Below are positions 53,837-63,151 of a stretch of DNA of 64,000 nucleotides, piece after piece (within the stretch, counting starts at the first letter, position 1; each line of letters begins with the position of its first letter). A program made the position numbers and the translations under genes. This DNA comes from Opitutaceae bacterium. GTDB taxonomy: Bacteria > Verrucomicrobiota > Verrucomicrobiia > Opitutales > Opitutaceae. The notes beneath the pieces were generated by a model. That model made no database searches and was not told the DNA's origin. It saw only the letters and a program-made list of their open reading frames with translations. The stretch is from positions 17,266-81,265 of the forward strand of contig JANQKI010000266.1 of assembly GCA_028281165.1 (NCBI GenBank), read 5' to 3'.

Positions 53837-54481
53837 CTATCTCTTTCTCTTAGTAGCTTTTTTCTTAGCGGCTTTCTTCTTAGGAGCTGCCTTCTTCTTG
53901 GCGGCTTTCTTCTTAGGAGCTGCCTTCTTCTTAGCGGCTTTCTTTGGAGCTGCTTTTCTCTTTGCGGCTTTCTTTGGAGCTGCCTTCTTCTTAGGAGCGG
54001 CTTTTTTCTTAGCGGCCTTCCTTGCTACCTTCTTAGCAGCTTTTTTGGTGGCTTTCTTAGCTGCCTTCTTAGCAGCTTTCCTTGGAGCTGCCTTCTTCTT
54101 AGCGGCCTTCTTCTTAGGGGCGGCCTTCTTCTTGGCAGCTTTCTTTGGCTTAGGAGCTGCCTTCTTGAGAGCTGCGCTAGCAGGATTGCCTGGAAGCGAC
54201 TCAAGAGCTGCGCGAAGCAGTTCGCCGATACTTACTTTTTTGCTCTTCGCCAATCTGACGAGAGAGTTCTTTTGACTAAGCGGAAGACGCACCGAAATCT
54301 GACGATGCTTTTCTACCACTGGTTTGAAGCCAGAATAATCGAATTTGGAAATCGCGTAACGAATGATTTCGCTTTTCGATAGACCACCGAGCCTGGATTG
54401 ATACTTATCCAATACTGCGATGAGATCTGCCTTTAGATCGAATGTGAGCGGTGAGCTCTCTGCGCTTTTTTTAGCGGCCAT
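53837..54481 (-). CDS. Histone H1-like DNA-binding protein with ribbon-helix-helix-like N-terminus
   Basis: A 214-residue basic protein. The N-terminal ~95 residues contain two segments with the strand-helix-helix look of ribbon-helix-helix domains: LTFDLKADLIAVLDKYQSRL then LSKSEIIRYAISKF, and RQISVRLPLSQKNSLVRLAK then VSIGELLRAAL. From about residue 105 to the end the protein is an Ala/Lys/Pro tail built from KKAAPKKKAA and AAKK units, like bacterial H1-type histones (HctB, AlgP). It is expected to coat DNA non-specifically through the tail while the N-terminus dimerises or gives sequence preference. It has its own terminator and a long upstream region. Confidence 0.85.
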   Translation of the reverse strand: MAAKKSAESSPLTFDLKADLIAVLDKYQSRLGGLSKSEIIRYAISKFDYSGFKPVVEKHRQISVRLPLSQKNSLVRLAKSKKVSIGELLRAALESLPGNPASAALKKAAPKPKKAAKKKAAPKKKAAKKKAAPRKAAKKAAKKATKKAAKKVARKAAKKKAAPKKKAAPKKAAKRKAAPKKAAKKKAAPKKKAAKKKAAPKKKAAKKKATKRKR

Positions 54482-55224
54482 TTCTGTGATATGGTTTGTT
54501 TGTTAACGGTTTATCTTTGGAAAATTTCCAAGCCTTAAGCCAACCTAACTAACTATAAATAAGCGATTTTCAAACTTTATCTTGTTATTATTTTTTGGTT
54601 ACAAACAAATTTTTTACAATTCAGACCTCTATGAGTGGGTGTATTCAAAATTTTTGTCAATACCGTAGTTGTTTACCCTAGACCAGTATCCATAAAAAGG
54701 GTTCAGATAAAAAAAGGCGGTACCCAACCGTAAAATACAGAAGCACTCGAATAAGCTGACGCCTAAAAATGTGGATACTAGCCTATCCGTAATGCAGGAT
54801 TCCCTACCCGGACTCGGATATTGGAGCCTTGAATACTGCAATTCATGGCCTGTTCAGTTCAGTAAAACGCGAATTCGCCTGTATTCTTATTTTCAGGATC
54901 ACGTAAGACAAGGTCGCAAAGCCTTCAGCATTGAAATTTACAATACAGGGATGTTTCAGGGCGATCTTGAAATTGCGGATACGAAACGAGGCGGTAAACG
55001 AAACTAGCAAAAACGCTCCTGGAACTCTTGTATCCACAACTCATTGTCTAAGCTGTTATCCATAGAGGAGATACAAAAAGATCGTAACCAGCCGCAGGAT
55101 CGTTGTTCGGATGTTAAAACATGCCAGCGCAATGATATTGACATAGTCAGGCGAGCGTGAGTTGCATACCGAGTCCTGAACAAGCCCCTCCCATTTATCC
55201 AAAAATTCCAGAACCCATCTGAAA
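54482..55224. other. 743-bp intergenic region without supported gene
   Basis: It lies between the divergent histone-like gene and the MalK-type ATPase gene and must hold both promoters. The first 150 bases are very AT-rich (TTTATCTTGTTATTATTTTTTGG), suiting a strong promoter for the histone-like gene. Open frames of 78 residues (54771-55007, plus) and 64 residues (54843-55037, minus) overlap each other and have no recognisable features. No repeats or RNA genes were seen. Confidence 0.5.
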
Positions 55225-56355
55225 ATGGCGAAAGTTGAGATCAAAGACCTCGTGAAAGTCTACCCGGAACGCAAAGGACCGGGCGTTAGAGCGGTAAACA
55301 AAATTGATCTGACGATCGAAGACCGGGAATTCATGGTACTGGTGGGACCATCTGGCTGCGGAAAATCGACAACCCTCCGCATGATCGCAGGGCTGGAGGA
55401 GATCACAGAAGGGGAAATCGCCATTGATGGACGTGTCATCAATAACGTTCTCCCCAAGGATAGGGACATCGCGATGGTCTTCCAGAACTACGCCCTCTAT
55501 CCTCACATGAGCGTTTATGACAACATGGCCTTCGGCCTAAAGCTGCGCAAATACGCCAAGGAAGAGATAGAGCGCCGCGTCCGCGATGCGGCTGGAATTC
55601 TAGGCATCGAGTCGCTTCTGCAACGCAAACCGAAAGCTCTCTCCGGCGGGCAACGTCAACGCGTGGCTGTTGGACGAGCGATTGTTCGCAAACCAAAGGT
55701 ATTTCTGTTCGACGAACCGCTTTCCAACTTGGATGCTAAAATGCGCGTGTCCACGCGAACGGAGATTTCGAAACTCCACGCTCGTTTGGCAACGACCATG
55801 ATCTATGTCACCCACGACCAGGTCGAAGCTATGACGATGGGCGATCGCATCTGTGTAATGAAAGATGGCGACATCATGCAGGTGGCCGAGCCGCTCGACC
55901 TGTACAACCACCCGGAAAACATGTTCGTCGCCGGCTTCATCGGAAGCCCCCCCATGAATTTCGTCCATGGAACGCTCGAGCAGAATGGCAATGCGACCTA
56001 TTTTATCGAAAACAACCAGACAAGCAGCCCCTTGAAGTTGAAGCTCAACGACGATCTCGCTCGACGCGGAGCTTCGCATGTCGGCAAGGAAATCGTTTTC
56101 GGCATCCGCCCCGAAAACGTTCAGGATCTTCTGACGGTTTCCGAAGTGGATGCGGAGCAAACAGCCTCGGTGAAAGTCGAAGTAGCCGAGCCGATGGGAA
56201 ATGAAACCTTTCTGTATTTGGATACTGGATCGACCTCATTCATTGGAAGAGTGAGAAGTAATGAAAAGTTCGATGCGAACCAGGATGTGAAGGTTTGGTT
56301 CAACATGCAGCATGCCCACCTCTTTGATCCAACGTCCGAACTTGTGCTCAAATAG
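55225..56355 (+). CDS. ugpC: ABC transporter ATP-binding protein, MalK/UgpC/MsmX type
   Basis: A 376-residue sugar-importer ATPase. Walker [10 protein letters not shown] (about 42-50), Q-loop [17 protein letters not shown], signature [19 protein letters not shown], Walker [17 protein letters not shown] and H-loop [15 protein letters not shown] are present. A C-terminal TOBE/OB-fold regulatory domain follows (about 240-376; FGIRPENV). No permease or binding-protein genes are adjacent, so it probably serves sugar transporters encoded elsewhere, as MsmX does (inference). A strong terminator follows. Confidence 0.9.
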   Translation: MAKVEIKDLVKVYPERKGPGVRAVNKIDLTIEDREFMVLVGPSGCGKSTTLRMIAGLEEITEGEIAIDGRVINNVLPKDRDIAMVFQNYALYPHMSVYDNMAFGLKLRKYAKEEIERRVRDAAGILGIESLLQRKPKALSGGQRQRVAVGRAIVRKPKVFLFDEPLSNLDAKMRVSTRTEISKLHARLATTMIYVTHDQVEAMTMGDRICVMKDGDIMQVAEPLDLYNHPENMFVAGFIGSPPMNFVHGTLEQNGNATYFIENNQTSSPLKLKLNDDLARRGASHVGKEIVFGIRPENVQDLLTVSEVDAEQTASVKVEVAEPMGNETFLYLDTGSTSFIGRVRSNEKFDANQDVKVWFNMQHAHLFDPTSELVLK

Positions 56356-56380
56356 AATTTAGGAAATAGAATTTACACGA

Positions 56381-56412
56381 ACGCGCAGCCCAAATGGGCT
56401 GCGCGTTTTTTG
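56381..56412 (+). terminator. Intrinsic terminator after the MalK-type ATPase gene
   Basis: A perfect 11-bp stem ACGCGCAGCCC/GGGCTGCGCGT with an AAAT loop followed by TTTTT, 25 bases after the stop codon. Confidence 0.93.
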
Positions 56413-56469
56413 TCTCCCTTCAACCCCCAAGCAACAGGTGGGGATCACACTCCTATTTTCACACCACCA

Positions 56470-59400
56470 TCACTCTCTGCACAGGCTCATGCACTGCTTG
56501 AGATCCAACTTCCCTGATCCCAGACAAGGAATGCGGTCCACTTGCTTGATCGCTTGGGGCACCCATAAATTCGGAAGACCCATGCCGGCTAAATTCGAAC
56601 GCAGCTCAGCCAAACTCACTTTGAACCTAGTTAGCAAAACCAACTCCTCGCCTTTGCGAGCCGACTCTCGGCTTCCTATGACAAAAGCCGGCTCTTCAGA
56701 GCTAATCCATTCTGGATACGCGCTAGCGATCGCCGCTTCGACTCCAATATGCGGCACCATTTCACCACCAATCTTAGAGAAGCGCTGCTGCCGACCATCG
56801 ATGAACAGAAAACCATCCTCATCGAAGCGCACGATATCCCCTGTATTCAACCATCCACTCTCATCGAAAACGCCTGACGTCTGCTCGGGATCCAGGTAGC
56901 CGCGAAATACATTGGGACCTTTGACAAACAGCAAACCAGACTCTCCATCCCCAACTGGCTTGTTCGGATCATCGGTAGAGACCACGCGAGCCCAAACTCC
57001 GGGGAGCATTCTACCCACCGAGCCTTCCCTAGATCCTAGATGCTCTGAATCATCTCTCGCCAGTAGATCTTCGCTTTGCAGACAGTTCGCGGCAATGACG
57101 GGCGAGCACTCGGTCATTCCATAGCCTTCTAAAATCGGTGAACCGAACCTTTCTTTCCAAGCAGCTACGAATTCAGGCGGCGTTTTCTCCGCGCCCGCAA
57201 TGGCGATACGGAGGCTTTGGAAATCCTTGGCCGATGCCTTTCTTAAATACGGTCGTAGAAAGGTCGGGGTTCCCAAAGTAACGGTGATAGCTTCATCCCT
57301 GATAGCTTCGATCGCTCCTCGTACATCCAAAGGCGAACTCAGCGTTACCAGCTTCAGCCCTTTAAGAATGGGATACCAGAAACCAGCCGTGTAGCCAAAG
57401 CTATGGAAAAGAGGGAGGTTACCTAAAAGGCGATCGTCCTTCTCCAGAATTCTACACTCGGAGAGCTGCTCGACATTGCTGATTACATTGCGGTGAGAGA
57501 GAGGTATCCCTTTGGGCAAAGCAGAACTGCCACTGGAAAACATCAATGCCGCTTCGCTATCGCCACCCTTACGACGGATTCCAAAATAACGCCCCAAAAA
57601 CGGCGCGGGCAAAAGCAAAACCTTAAGAGCTACAAGAGCAGCCTTAATTCCGCCTAGCTTCCGAGCAAGGGTCTCCATTTCGACAATACGAACGCCTTCG
57701 AGAGGAAGATTAGGAAAGCGAGCCAAGAGTTTTCCCGAAGTAATCAGCGTATCCACTTTGCTATCGCGCAGCATGGATCTAAACCCCTCGGAACTCACTG
57801 TAGGATTAAAATTGACGGGAGATTTGCCAGACCAGACGACGCCAAGATTCGCCGTTGACCCGGCAAACCCAGGAGGCAATAAAAGGCCAACGCGTCTTTG
57901 TTCGGAAAGACTCTCCATCTCTCTCGATAGGAGCAGTCCAGCGCCAAGAAGCTTAAGACCTTTGTATTCCTGACGCTTGCCCGTTCTATCCACCAGAATA
58001 GTCTCGAAGAGACGGCCCTTAAGCGATCTTAGAGCTGTAAATCCAATAGACTGCGAAAGAGACCTTCGTGAACTGTAGACTTCGTATCCAAGTTTCATTA
58101 CCTCATCTTGCATTCTCTCGGCAGTCGCTTCTTCGCAAGGAATAGGTTCACCAAACTGAATGCCAACTCGGCGACGCAAAGGCATGCCTGATCGATAGGT
58201 GAAGGGCTTGTGGGCAAAACTGAAAATCGAGCCCCACATGCCATCCAGATAAACGGGGACGACAGGTACTCCAGCCTTGCGAGCCATGAGCGTAGCTCCT
58301 CGTTTGAATGGATACAAGGTACCCGTTCGCGTAAGACGACCTTCAGGGAAAATACAAACCACGTCCCCTTGCTCTAGAGCCTCGACCGTCTTCACAATAG
58401 CTTCTTTGGCTCGATTGGAAGAGATATCGATTACATTGAATCGCTTGTAGGCCCATCCGATGAAGGGAAACCTGATACTGCAAGGTCCCCCAATAAAGCG
58501 CGCAGGGCGATTCGTAGCTGCATAGAGCAATATAGCGTCCATGAAACTAACGTGATTGCAGATCATGAGGACGCCGCCCTCTTTTGGGAATCGCTCAAGA
58601 CCTTTGACGCGAGTCGGATAAATAATCCTTGCCAGCCCGAGAACGGCAACGCGTACTAGACTTTCGGGTACAAGATAGGACATCCAAACGACAACGACGA
58701 TGGAAAGGACCGCCAAAAGATAGACCTGACTTTCGGGACTCCATCCTAACTTGCCGGAGAGAATCGTCTGCAATCCAACAAAACCGGTGCTCATCAAATT
58801 GATCGCAACATTTCCCATAGCTACCGTTGAAGCTCGGGTTTCGTCCTTGGCAGAAGCCACGAAAAGGGCGTGGAGTGGAGCCGAAAACAATCCCGCCGCG
58901 ATACCGATTAGCAAAACGGCAATCCCAACGAACTGGGAATCGGCCCAGACCAAAGCGCTCAGAGGAAGAAAAAGCGTCATACCAATCGCCCCAATGAAAG
59001 CGAGACCCACCTCGATTCGCTTGCGGCATAGCGTAGCAGCCACGCCACTACCAATTGCAGCCCCAATTCCTAGCAGAGCGGAAAAGAGCCCGCCCTGACT
59101 GGCTGCGCCCATCGCTTGGCTGTGATCCCAACGGCTTTCTTGCATTAAAATCAGGATCAGCATAGTGCCCGCGCCATAAAACCATCCCATTCCCAGTACA
59201 GGCCATTTCAAACTTGGCGTCTCGATAATCGACTTTGCTACTTCGAACGGTCGAGTCGAACCGGAAACATCGAGTCTAGTTCTATCTTGTACATTAAAAA
59301 CGGATACAAATCCAAGCAAAGCGAGAAACGAGCTTATCAGTCCGATGATCGCCACGGATTCCCATGGACTGCCAGACCAAGCCCAGAGTCTATCGAAAGA

Positions 59401-59880
59401 CAACCCTCCGACAGCAAGACCAAGTAAAGTCGCGGCAATCGCCACTAACTCGAGAAGTCCCATAGCCCAACCTAATCTCTGCTTGCCAAAAAGATCCCCA
59501 AGCAAAGCGTTACGAGCGGGAGCCAACACACACGATTGAATAGCCACACCTGCCAGGCCAGTAATGAGTATCGCCAAGGACTGAAAGTGAGCGCCTGCCG
59601 ACAACATCAGCAGCGAAATCGCTTGAAAGAGATAGCTGAACTTGACGACACCTGCCTTCGCTAGACGATCGGTAACGCGACCAACGAAAGGCGATAAAAC
59701 AACGTAGGGAACGATGTAAATGAAGGAAATGATTCCCGCCCAAACAGCGGCTTGATTCTCCGACATGGTAGCAGCCACAAGGTAGGACGCAGCGATCTTG
59801 CTAGCGAAATCGCCAAAGCTATTGAGAGCCTGAGCTCCGATCACTCCATACGCTCTTTGAGGAGAAGACTTTTGATTCAT
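56470..59880 (-). CDS. aas: LplT-Aas fusion: MFS lysophospholipid transporter, acyltransferase and acyl-ACP/CoA ligase
   Basis: A protein of 1136 residues (ATG 59880; GTG 59889 possible) with three parts. Residues about 1-420 form a 12-helix MFS transporter like LplT. Residues about 430-620 are a PlsC acyltransferase with the NHVSFMD (HX4D) motif and FPEGRLTRTGTLYPFKRGA. From about 650 to the end is an AMP-forming ligase with MFSSGSSALPKGIPLSHRN, YGMTECSPV and WLNTGDIVRFDEDGFL. In E. coli LplT and Aas are separate and reacylate lysophosphatidylethanolamine; fused versions of about this length are known. It is monocistronic on the minus strand. Confidence 0.92.
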   Translation of the reverse strand: MNQKSSPQRAYGVIGAQALNSFGDFASKIAASYLVAATMSENQAAVWAGIISFIYIVPYVVLSPFVGRVTDRLAKAGVVKFSYLFQAISLLMLSAGAHFQSLAILITGLAGVAIQSCVLAPARNALLGDLFGKQRLGWAMGLLELVAIAATLLGLAVGGLSFDRLWAWSGSPWESVAIIGLISSFLALLGFVSVFNVQDRTRLDVSGSTRPFEVAKSIIETPSLKWPVLGMGWFYGAGTMLILILMQESRWDHSQAMGAASQGGLFSALLGIGAAIGSGVAATLCRKRIEVGLAFIGAIGMTLFLPLSALVWADSQFVGIAVLLIGIAAGLFSAPLHALFVASAKDETRASTVAMGNVAINLMSTGFVGLQTILSGKLGWSPESQVYLLAVLSIVVVVWMSYLVPESLVRVAVLGLARIIYPTRVKGLERFPKEGGVLMICNHVSFMDAILLYAATNRPARFIGGPCSIRFPFIGWAYKRFNVIDISSNRAKEAIVKTVEALEQGDVVCIFPEGRLTRTGTLYPFKRGATLMARKAGVPVVPVYLDGMWGSIFSFAHKPFTYRSGMPLRRRVGIQFGEPIPCEEATAERMQDEVMKLGYEVYSSRRSLSQSIGFTALRSLKGRLFETILVDRTGKRQEYKGLKLLGAGLLLSREMESLSEQRRVGLLLPPGFAGSTANLGVVWSGKSPVNFNPTVSSEGFRSMLRDSKVDTLITSGKLLARFPNLPLEGVRIVEMETLARKLGGIKAALVALKVLLLPAPFLGRYFGIRRKGGDSEAALMFSSGSSALPKGIPLSHRNVISNVEQLSECRILEKDDRLLGNLPLFHSFGYTAGFWYPILKGLKLVTLSSPLDVRGAIEAIRDEAITVTLGTPTFLRPYLRKASAKDFQSLRIAIAGAEKTPPEFVAAWKERFGSPILEGYGMTECSPVIAANCLQSEDLLARDDSEHLGSREGSVGRMLPGVWARVVSTDDPNKPVGDGESGLLFVKGPNVFRGYLDPEQTSGVFDESGWLNTGDIVRFDEDGFLFIDGRQQRFSKIGGEMVPHIGVEAAIASAYPEWISSEEPAFVIGSRESARKGEELVLLTRFKVSLAELRSNLAGMGLPNLWVPQAIKQVDRIPCLGSGKLDLKQCMSLCRE

Positions 59881-60005
59881 GCTCCCCACATTCGCTAGGA
59901 TTGTGCCACGAAAGGAAATCGAGATGCCTAAATCTTTAAACTAATAATAATCAATAATTTAAAATTTTCAGCAAATATGAATTGCTCGATAAATTAACGA
60001 AATAA

Positions 60006-60046
60006 GACAATAAATGTATCTTAGATAAATACATTTATTGTCTTTT
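60006..60046. terminator. Bidirectional hairpin after the sigma-54 activator gene
   Basis: A perfect 14-bp stem GACAATAAATGTAT / ATACATTTATTGTC with a 9-base loop lies 30 bases after the stop of the minus-strand regulator gene. Flanking T-rich sequence on the plus side (TTTTAGG) and TTATTT on the minus side allow termination either way, though the stem is A/T-rich. Confidence 0.6.
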
Positions 60047-60071
60047 AGGTTCGGCTAATGGATCAAAAGTT

Positions 60072-61607
60072 CTAGCTAACGCCTAGCACATATCGCTTAG
60101 CCGTACGCCGGTCGACCTGCATGATTTTGGCTGTTTCTTCGTAGCTCCCGCATTCCCGATACAAGGATTGAGCATACTGGCTCAAAAGCTCATTGGCCGT
60201 TAGCCTTTGACGCGAAGCTTCGTTCAGCTCCCCTACCTCCTTTGAAGTGAGCTTCAGATTTTCCGGGTTGTACTGTCCATGTACCAAAATATTACGCACG
60301 CATTGCTCCAGCTCCCGGAAATTGCCTGGCCATTCATAAGCCAGACCCAGATTCGACTTGATCCAAGAACTAGCCTCGTCCGCAAGCGACGGCCCATCCT
60401 CCGAACCAGCAATACGTAGCGAAATATATAATACAAAATGCTCTAGCTCGTCTTTATCTTCACGAAGAATCTCTTTGAGGCTAGGAGTGTGAATTCGATC
60501 CGAGCAAAGCCGAAAATAAAAGTCTTCACGAAAGCTGCCTTTGGCTATCTCGGCTGGCAAGTCGCGATTGGTTGCCGCCATGACCTTGCCCGAAAAACTA
60601 AGCAGCTTGTTATCTCCCAATCTTTGAAACTGTCGCGTCTGTAACACGCGCAGGAGCTTGATTTGAATGGACGGATCGGTTTCGCCAACCTCGTCTAGAA
60701 AGACAGTTCCATAAGGCCCGCAATCTTCGAAATAGCCGCGGCGATCCTGTAGAGCTCCTGTGTAAGCTCCCTTTCGGTGACCAAACAATTCAGACTCGAT
60801 CAAAGTTGGAGACAGAGCAGATAGATTGAGCGGATAAAAAGCCTGGTAAAAATCGACTTCGAAAACCGCTTTTTTCCAATCGAAAGGAACGAATCGAGAA
60901 AGAGCAACCGCTCGAGCGATCAATTCCTTGCCTGTTCCAGATGGCCCCGTAATGAGCGTAACAATATCTCCCATACGATTGTATAGAGATCTCCGATACC
61001 GCCGAAAATTATGAGTGAAAGACGATCGCCAAATGCGAGCTCTCAGCTCGTTGATCGCCGGCGAACCTCCGATGATGAAATTATAGATATTCACCCAAGC
61101 CCGTCGCACTTGATAATAGAAAGCGAAAATGTGCGCTTCGAACTGGGGCTCTAGTGAAAGAGCCGAACAGACACCCAGGTAGTGCCTAAGCATGTCCCGA
61201 CAATCGATAAAAAAATCGATGCGCTCGGTTGGAGGCTTATTCTGCAATGAGCGTTCAATGAGGGCATCGAAGCGCTTCATGAAATGATGGAAGACGAAAA
61301 AATGAACGAGATTCTCGTAAACTGATAGATCCCTCTCTTTCCAGCCATCAGGATTTTTGGCCAGCTTTCGTCGAGCAGACTCTATGAGACGCTGGGCTAT
61401 TCCCAGCAAGTTGGATAGATTGGGAGCCAGCAATTCCTCCGACTGTCCAGGCAGAATAGCTCGCTCTCGCTCATTGTATTCACTTCCCAAGCACTCTCGC
61501 TCTAGCTTCCATCTCGTTTCCTCGAAAGGATTGCAGTAGCCGATTTCCGCTACCTTTTGCGCCAATGGCCAGTCCTCCCTGGCAAACAACGATTTAGCCA
61601 TGGGCAT
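60072..61607 (-). CDS. Sigma-54-dependent transcriptional activator
   Basis: A 511-residue enhancer-binding protein. The N-terminal ~190 residues are helical and match no receiver, GAF or PAS pattern I can see. The AAA+ domain (about 195-435) has Walker A GPSGTGKE (about 217), the sigma-54 contact loop GAYTGA (GAFTGA variant), Walker B GTVFLDEVGE and sensor AATNRDLPAEIAKGSFREDFYFRL. The C-terminus has an FIS-type helix-turn-helix (GSYEETAKIMQVDRRTAKRYVLGVS). Its regulon and signal are unknown; no sigma-54 promoter was identified nearby. Confidence 0.88.
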   Translation of the reverse strand: MPMAKSLFAREDWPLAQKVAEIGYCNPFEETRWKLERECLGSEYNERERAILPGQSEELLAPNLSNLLGIAQRLIESARRKLAKNPDGWKERDLSVYENLVHFFVFHHFMKRFDALIERSLQNKPPTERIDFFIDCRDMLRHYLGVCSALSLEPQFEAHIFAFYYQVRRAWVNIYNFIIGGSPAINELRARIWRSSFTHNFRRYRRSLYNRMGDIVTLITGPSGTGKELIARAVALSRFVPFDWKKAVFEVDFYQAFYPLNLSALSPTLIESELFGHRKGAYTGALQDRRGYFEDCGPYGTVFLDEVGETDPSIQIKLLRVLQTRQFQRLGDNKLLSFSGKVMAATNRDLPAEIAKGSFREDFYFRLCSDRIHTPSLKEILREDKDELEHFVLYISLRIAGSEDGPSLADEASSWIKSNLGLAYEWPGNFRELEQCVRNILVHGQYNPENLKLTSKEVGELNEASRQRLTANELLSQYAQSLYRECGSYEETAKIMQVDRRTAKRYVLGVS

Positions 61608-61671
61608 ACACTGAATGAATATGGCCTTTGGTCAATAAATGACTACTTCTTAGCAGAATTCAGGAGCATTT

Positions 61672-62598
61672 CTACAAGGCTTCCGGGGTGACGGTTTCAA
61701 ACCGAGTTTCTTCCTCTTTGAGAAATCGCTTTCCAACAATGTTTTGAGTCAAGGCAACGGGCTCGAAGAATTCTTTGGCTACGCCAACACCCACCGACGC
61801 ATCAAGCACCCTGAAGCGCGTTTTGTCCTTTGTCTCTTCGTCGCGAATTTCGATAGAGTTGAGAATCCATTCTTCATCGACCTTTTTCAGGCCAGTAATC
61901 GAAATCGTTTTTATCAGCTCTTTTTCGGGGCCATAGATTTGGCCCTTGAAGATGACTTTGAATTGATCGTCGACGAAAAGTCGAACGCCAGAAACGCTTT
62001 CGCTAAGAGTCACGTCATGTTCAGGCGGATACATCCAAAAGGAATGAGTGACTCGTCGTCTAAGCGTTGTACGGCCCTCGTAGTAGAAGCGTTGCCAGTA
62101 CAAAAAAGGGCGCAGCAAATCGAAAGTGGAGAACGTAGAGGAAGCAACGGGATCGAAAATGCTTTTGGAATCAATAAGCTCAGGCGGACCCTCTTGATGA
62201 CTCAGCGCTTTCATGGCGAATGGCGAGGGTCCATTTTGCAGAAGCAAACGAAGAATTTTGGGAGCCGTCACATTGCCATCACCGGTTAGTTTTGCTTCTT
62301 CCAAGACAACATCGATGCGCTCGACAGGACCCCGCTCATTGCTTGAACCAACCATCACTCCCGACAGGTATTGCGTTGGTTCGCGACGAGGCATGATCTT
62401 GAGCTGAAAGCGATAGGAATAATCGCCCATCAGATCCATCAGAGACCGCGAATGTTGCAGTATTTCCCAACCAAGGCTTTGGCTAGGATCTTTTCCTAGC
62501 GTATCCAAAGGATTGGGACCAAATCGCTTTTGTCCAATCGTATTCGCCGACATAAACAGGGCGAACGTTGAAAAGATTAGGGCCAACCGAAAACGCAT
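61672..62598 (-). CDS. Periplasmic LolA-like / outer-membrane lipoprotein-sorting-type protein
   Basis: A 308-residue protein with a signal peptide (MRFRLALIFSTFALFMSANTIGQ). The mature part reads as an LolA/LolB-like half-barrel: repeated strand pairs including YSYRFQLKIMPR, RLFVDDQFKVIFKGQIYG and KTISITGLKKVDEEWILNSIEIRDEETKDKTRF. That last pattern, with a measurement of side effects on a later strand, is typical of proteins annotated as outer membrane lipoprotein-sorting proteins. The direct cargo is unknown. It follows secG by 33 bases on the same strand. Confidence 0.7.
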   Translation of the reverse strand: MRFRLALIFSTFALFMSANTIGQKRFGPNPLDTLGKDPSQSLGWEILQHSRSLMDLMGDYSYRFQLKIMPRREPTQYLSGVMVGSSNERGPVERIDVVLEEAKLTGDGNVTAPKILRLLLQNGPSPFAMKALSHQEGPPELIDSKSIFDPVASSTFSTFDLLRPFLYWQRFYYEGRTTLRRRVTHSFWMYPPEHDVTLSESVSGVRLFVDDQFKVIFKGQIYGPEKELIKTISITGLKKVDEEWILNSIEIRDEETKDKTRFRVLDASVGVGVAKEFFEPVALTQNIVGKRFLKEEETRFETVTPEAL

Positions 62599-62631
62599 AT
62601 GGCCCCTTAGACCCAGAACGAAGGATTTTGT

Positions 62632-63078
62632 TTACTGCTGAGGAGTTGATTCCTCTGAACCGGAAGGCTCATTCGCCGCTTCCTCAACCGTCGACTCTAA
62701 ATCAGCAGCTGCTTGCTCAGCAGTCCCAGTAGCCTCGGTTAGCGTCTCCATCAAAGCAGGGATCTCGCCAGTCGAGGCCGTTTCTTCAAGGTCGAACTGC
62801 GGCAGGGCATTTTGATCCGCTTCAGCTTCCTGTTGGTTCATCCAGAGGACAGCAAGGTACAACCCGAACACCATCACAAAAAACACGATGGCAACGTTAC
62901 GAGTGAGCTTGGTTAATACATTGGTAGTATCCGCTCCGAAAGTCGACTCGGCCATTCCGCCACCCATAGCTGCCCCCAGTCCGCCCTGCGCGCTACCCCG
63001 TTGCATAAGGATAACGAGAATCAGAAAAATCGAGACGAGTACCAGAACGATGGTGAGTAGGTTGATGAGAATGCCCAT
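62632..63078 (-). CDS. secG: Preprotein translocase subunit SecG
   Basis: A 148-residue small translocase subunit with two membrane helices (about 4-22 and 54-76) joined by the hallmark loop MQRGSAQGGLGAAMGGG and NVLTKLTRN. SecG supports SecYEG-mediated export. The C-terminal extension of about 65 residues is acidic and Ala/Glu-rich (for example TGTAEQAAADLESTVEEAANE), longer than in the roughly 110-residue E. coli protein; such tails occur in several phyla. It is followed by the LolA-like gene and preceded by parB. Confidence 0.93.
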   Translation of the reverse strand: MGILINLLTIVLVLVSIFLILVILMQRGSAQGGLGAAMGGGMAESTFGADTTNVLTKLTRNVAIVFFVMVFGLYLAVLWMNQQEAEADQNALPQFDLEETASTGEIPALMETLTEATGTAEQAAADLESTVEEAANEPSGSEESTPQQ

Positions 63079-63151
63079 GAGAACCGGAGACAGTCGATAA
63101 TTGCCCTAATCTTGTCAAGAACGGATCATTAAGCCGATTTGACCGGAAAAA

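Noticed and set aside
53658..54275. Plus-strand frame with repeated Phe/Leu/Ala-rich segments resembling a membrane protein
   Set aside because: It is the antisense of the Lys/Ala tail of the histone-like gene; the apparent hydrophobicity is a mirror of AAKK codons.
54771..55037. Two overlapping small frames on opposite strands
   Set aside because: Neither has a ribosome-binding site, motif or strand-specific composition.
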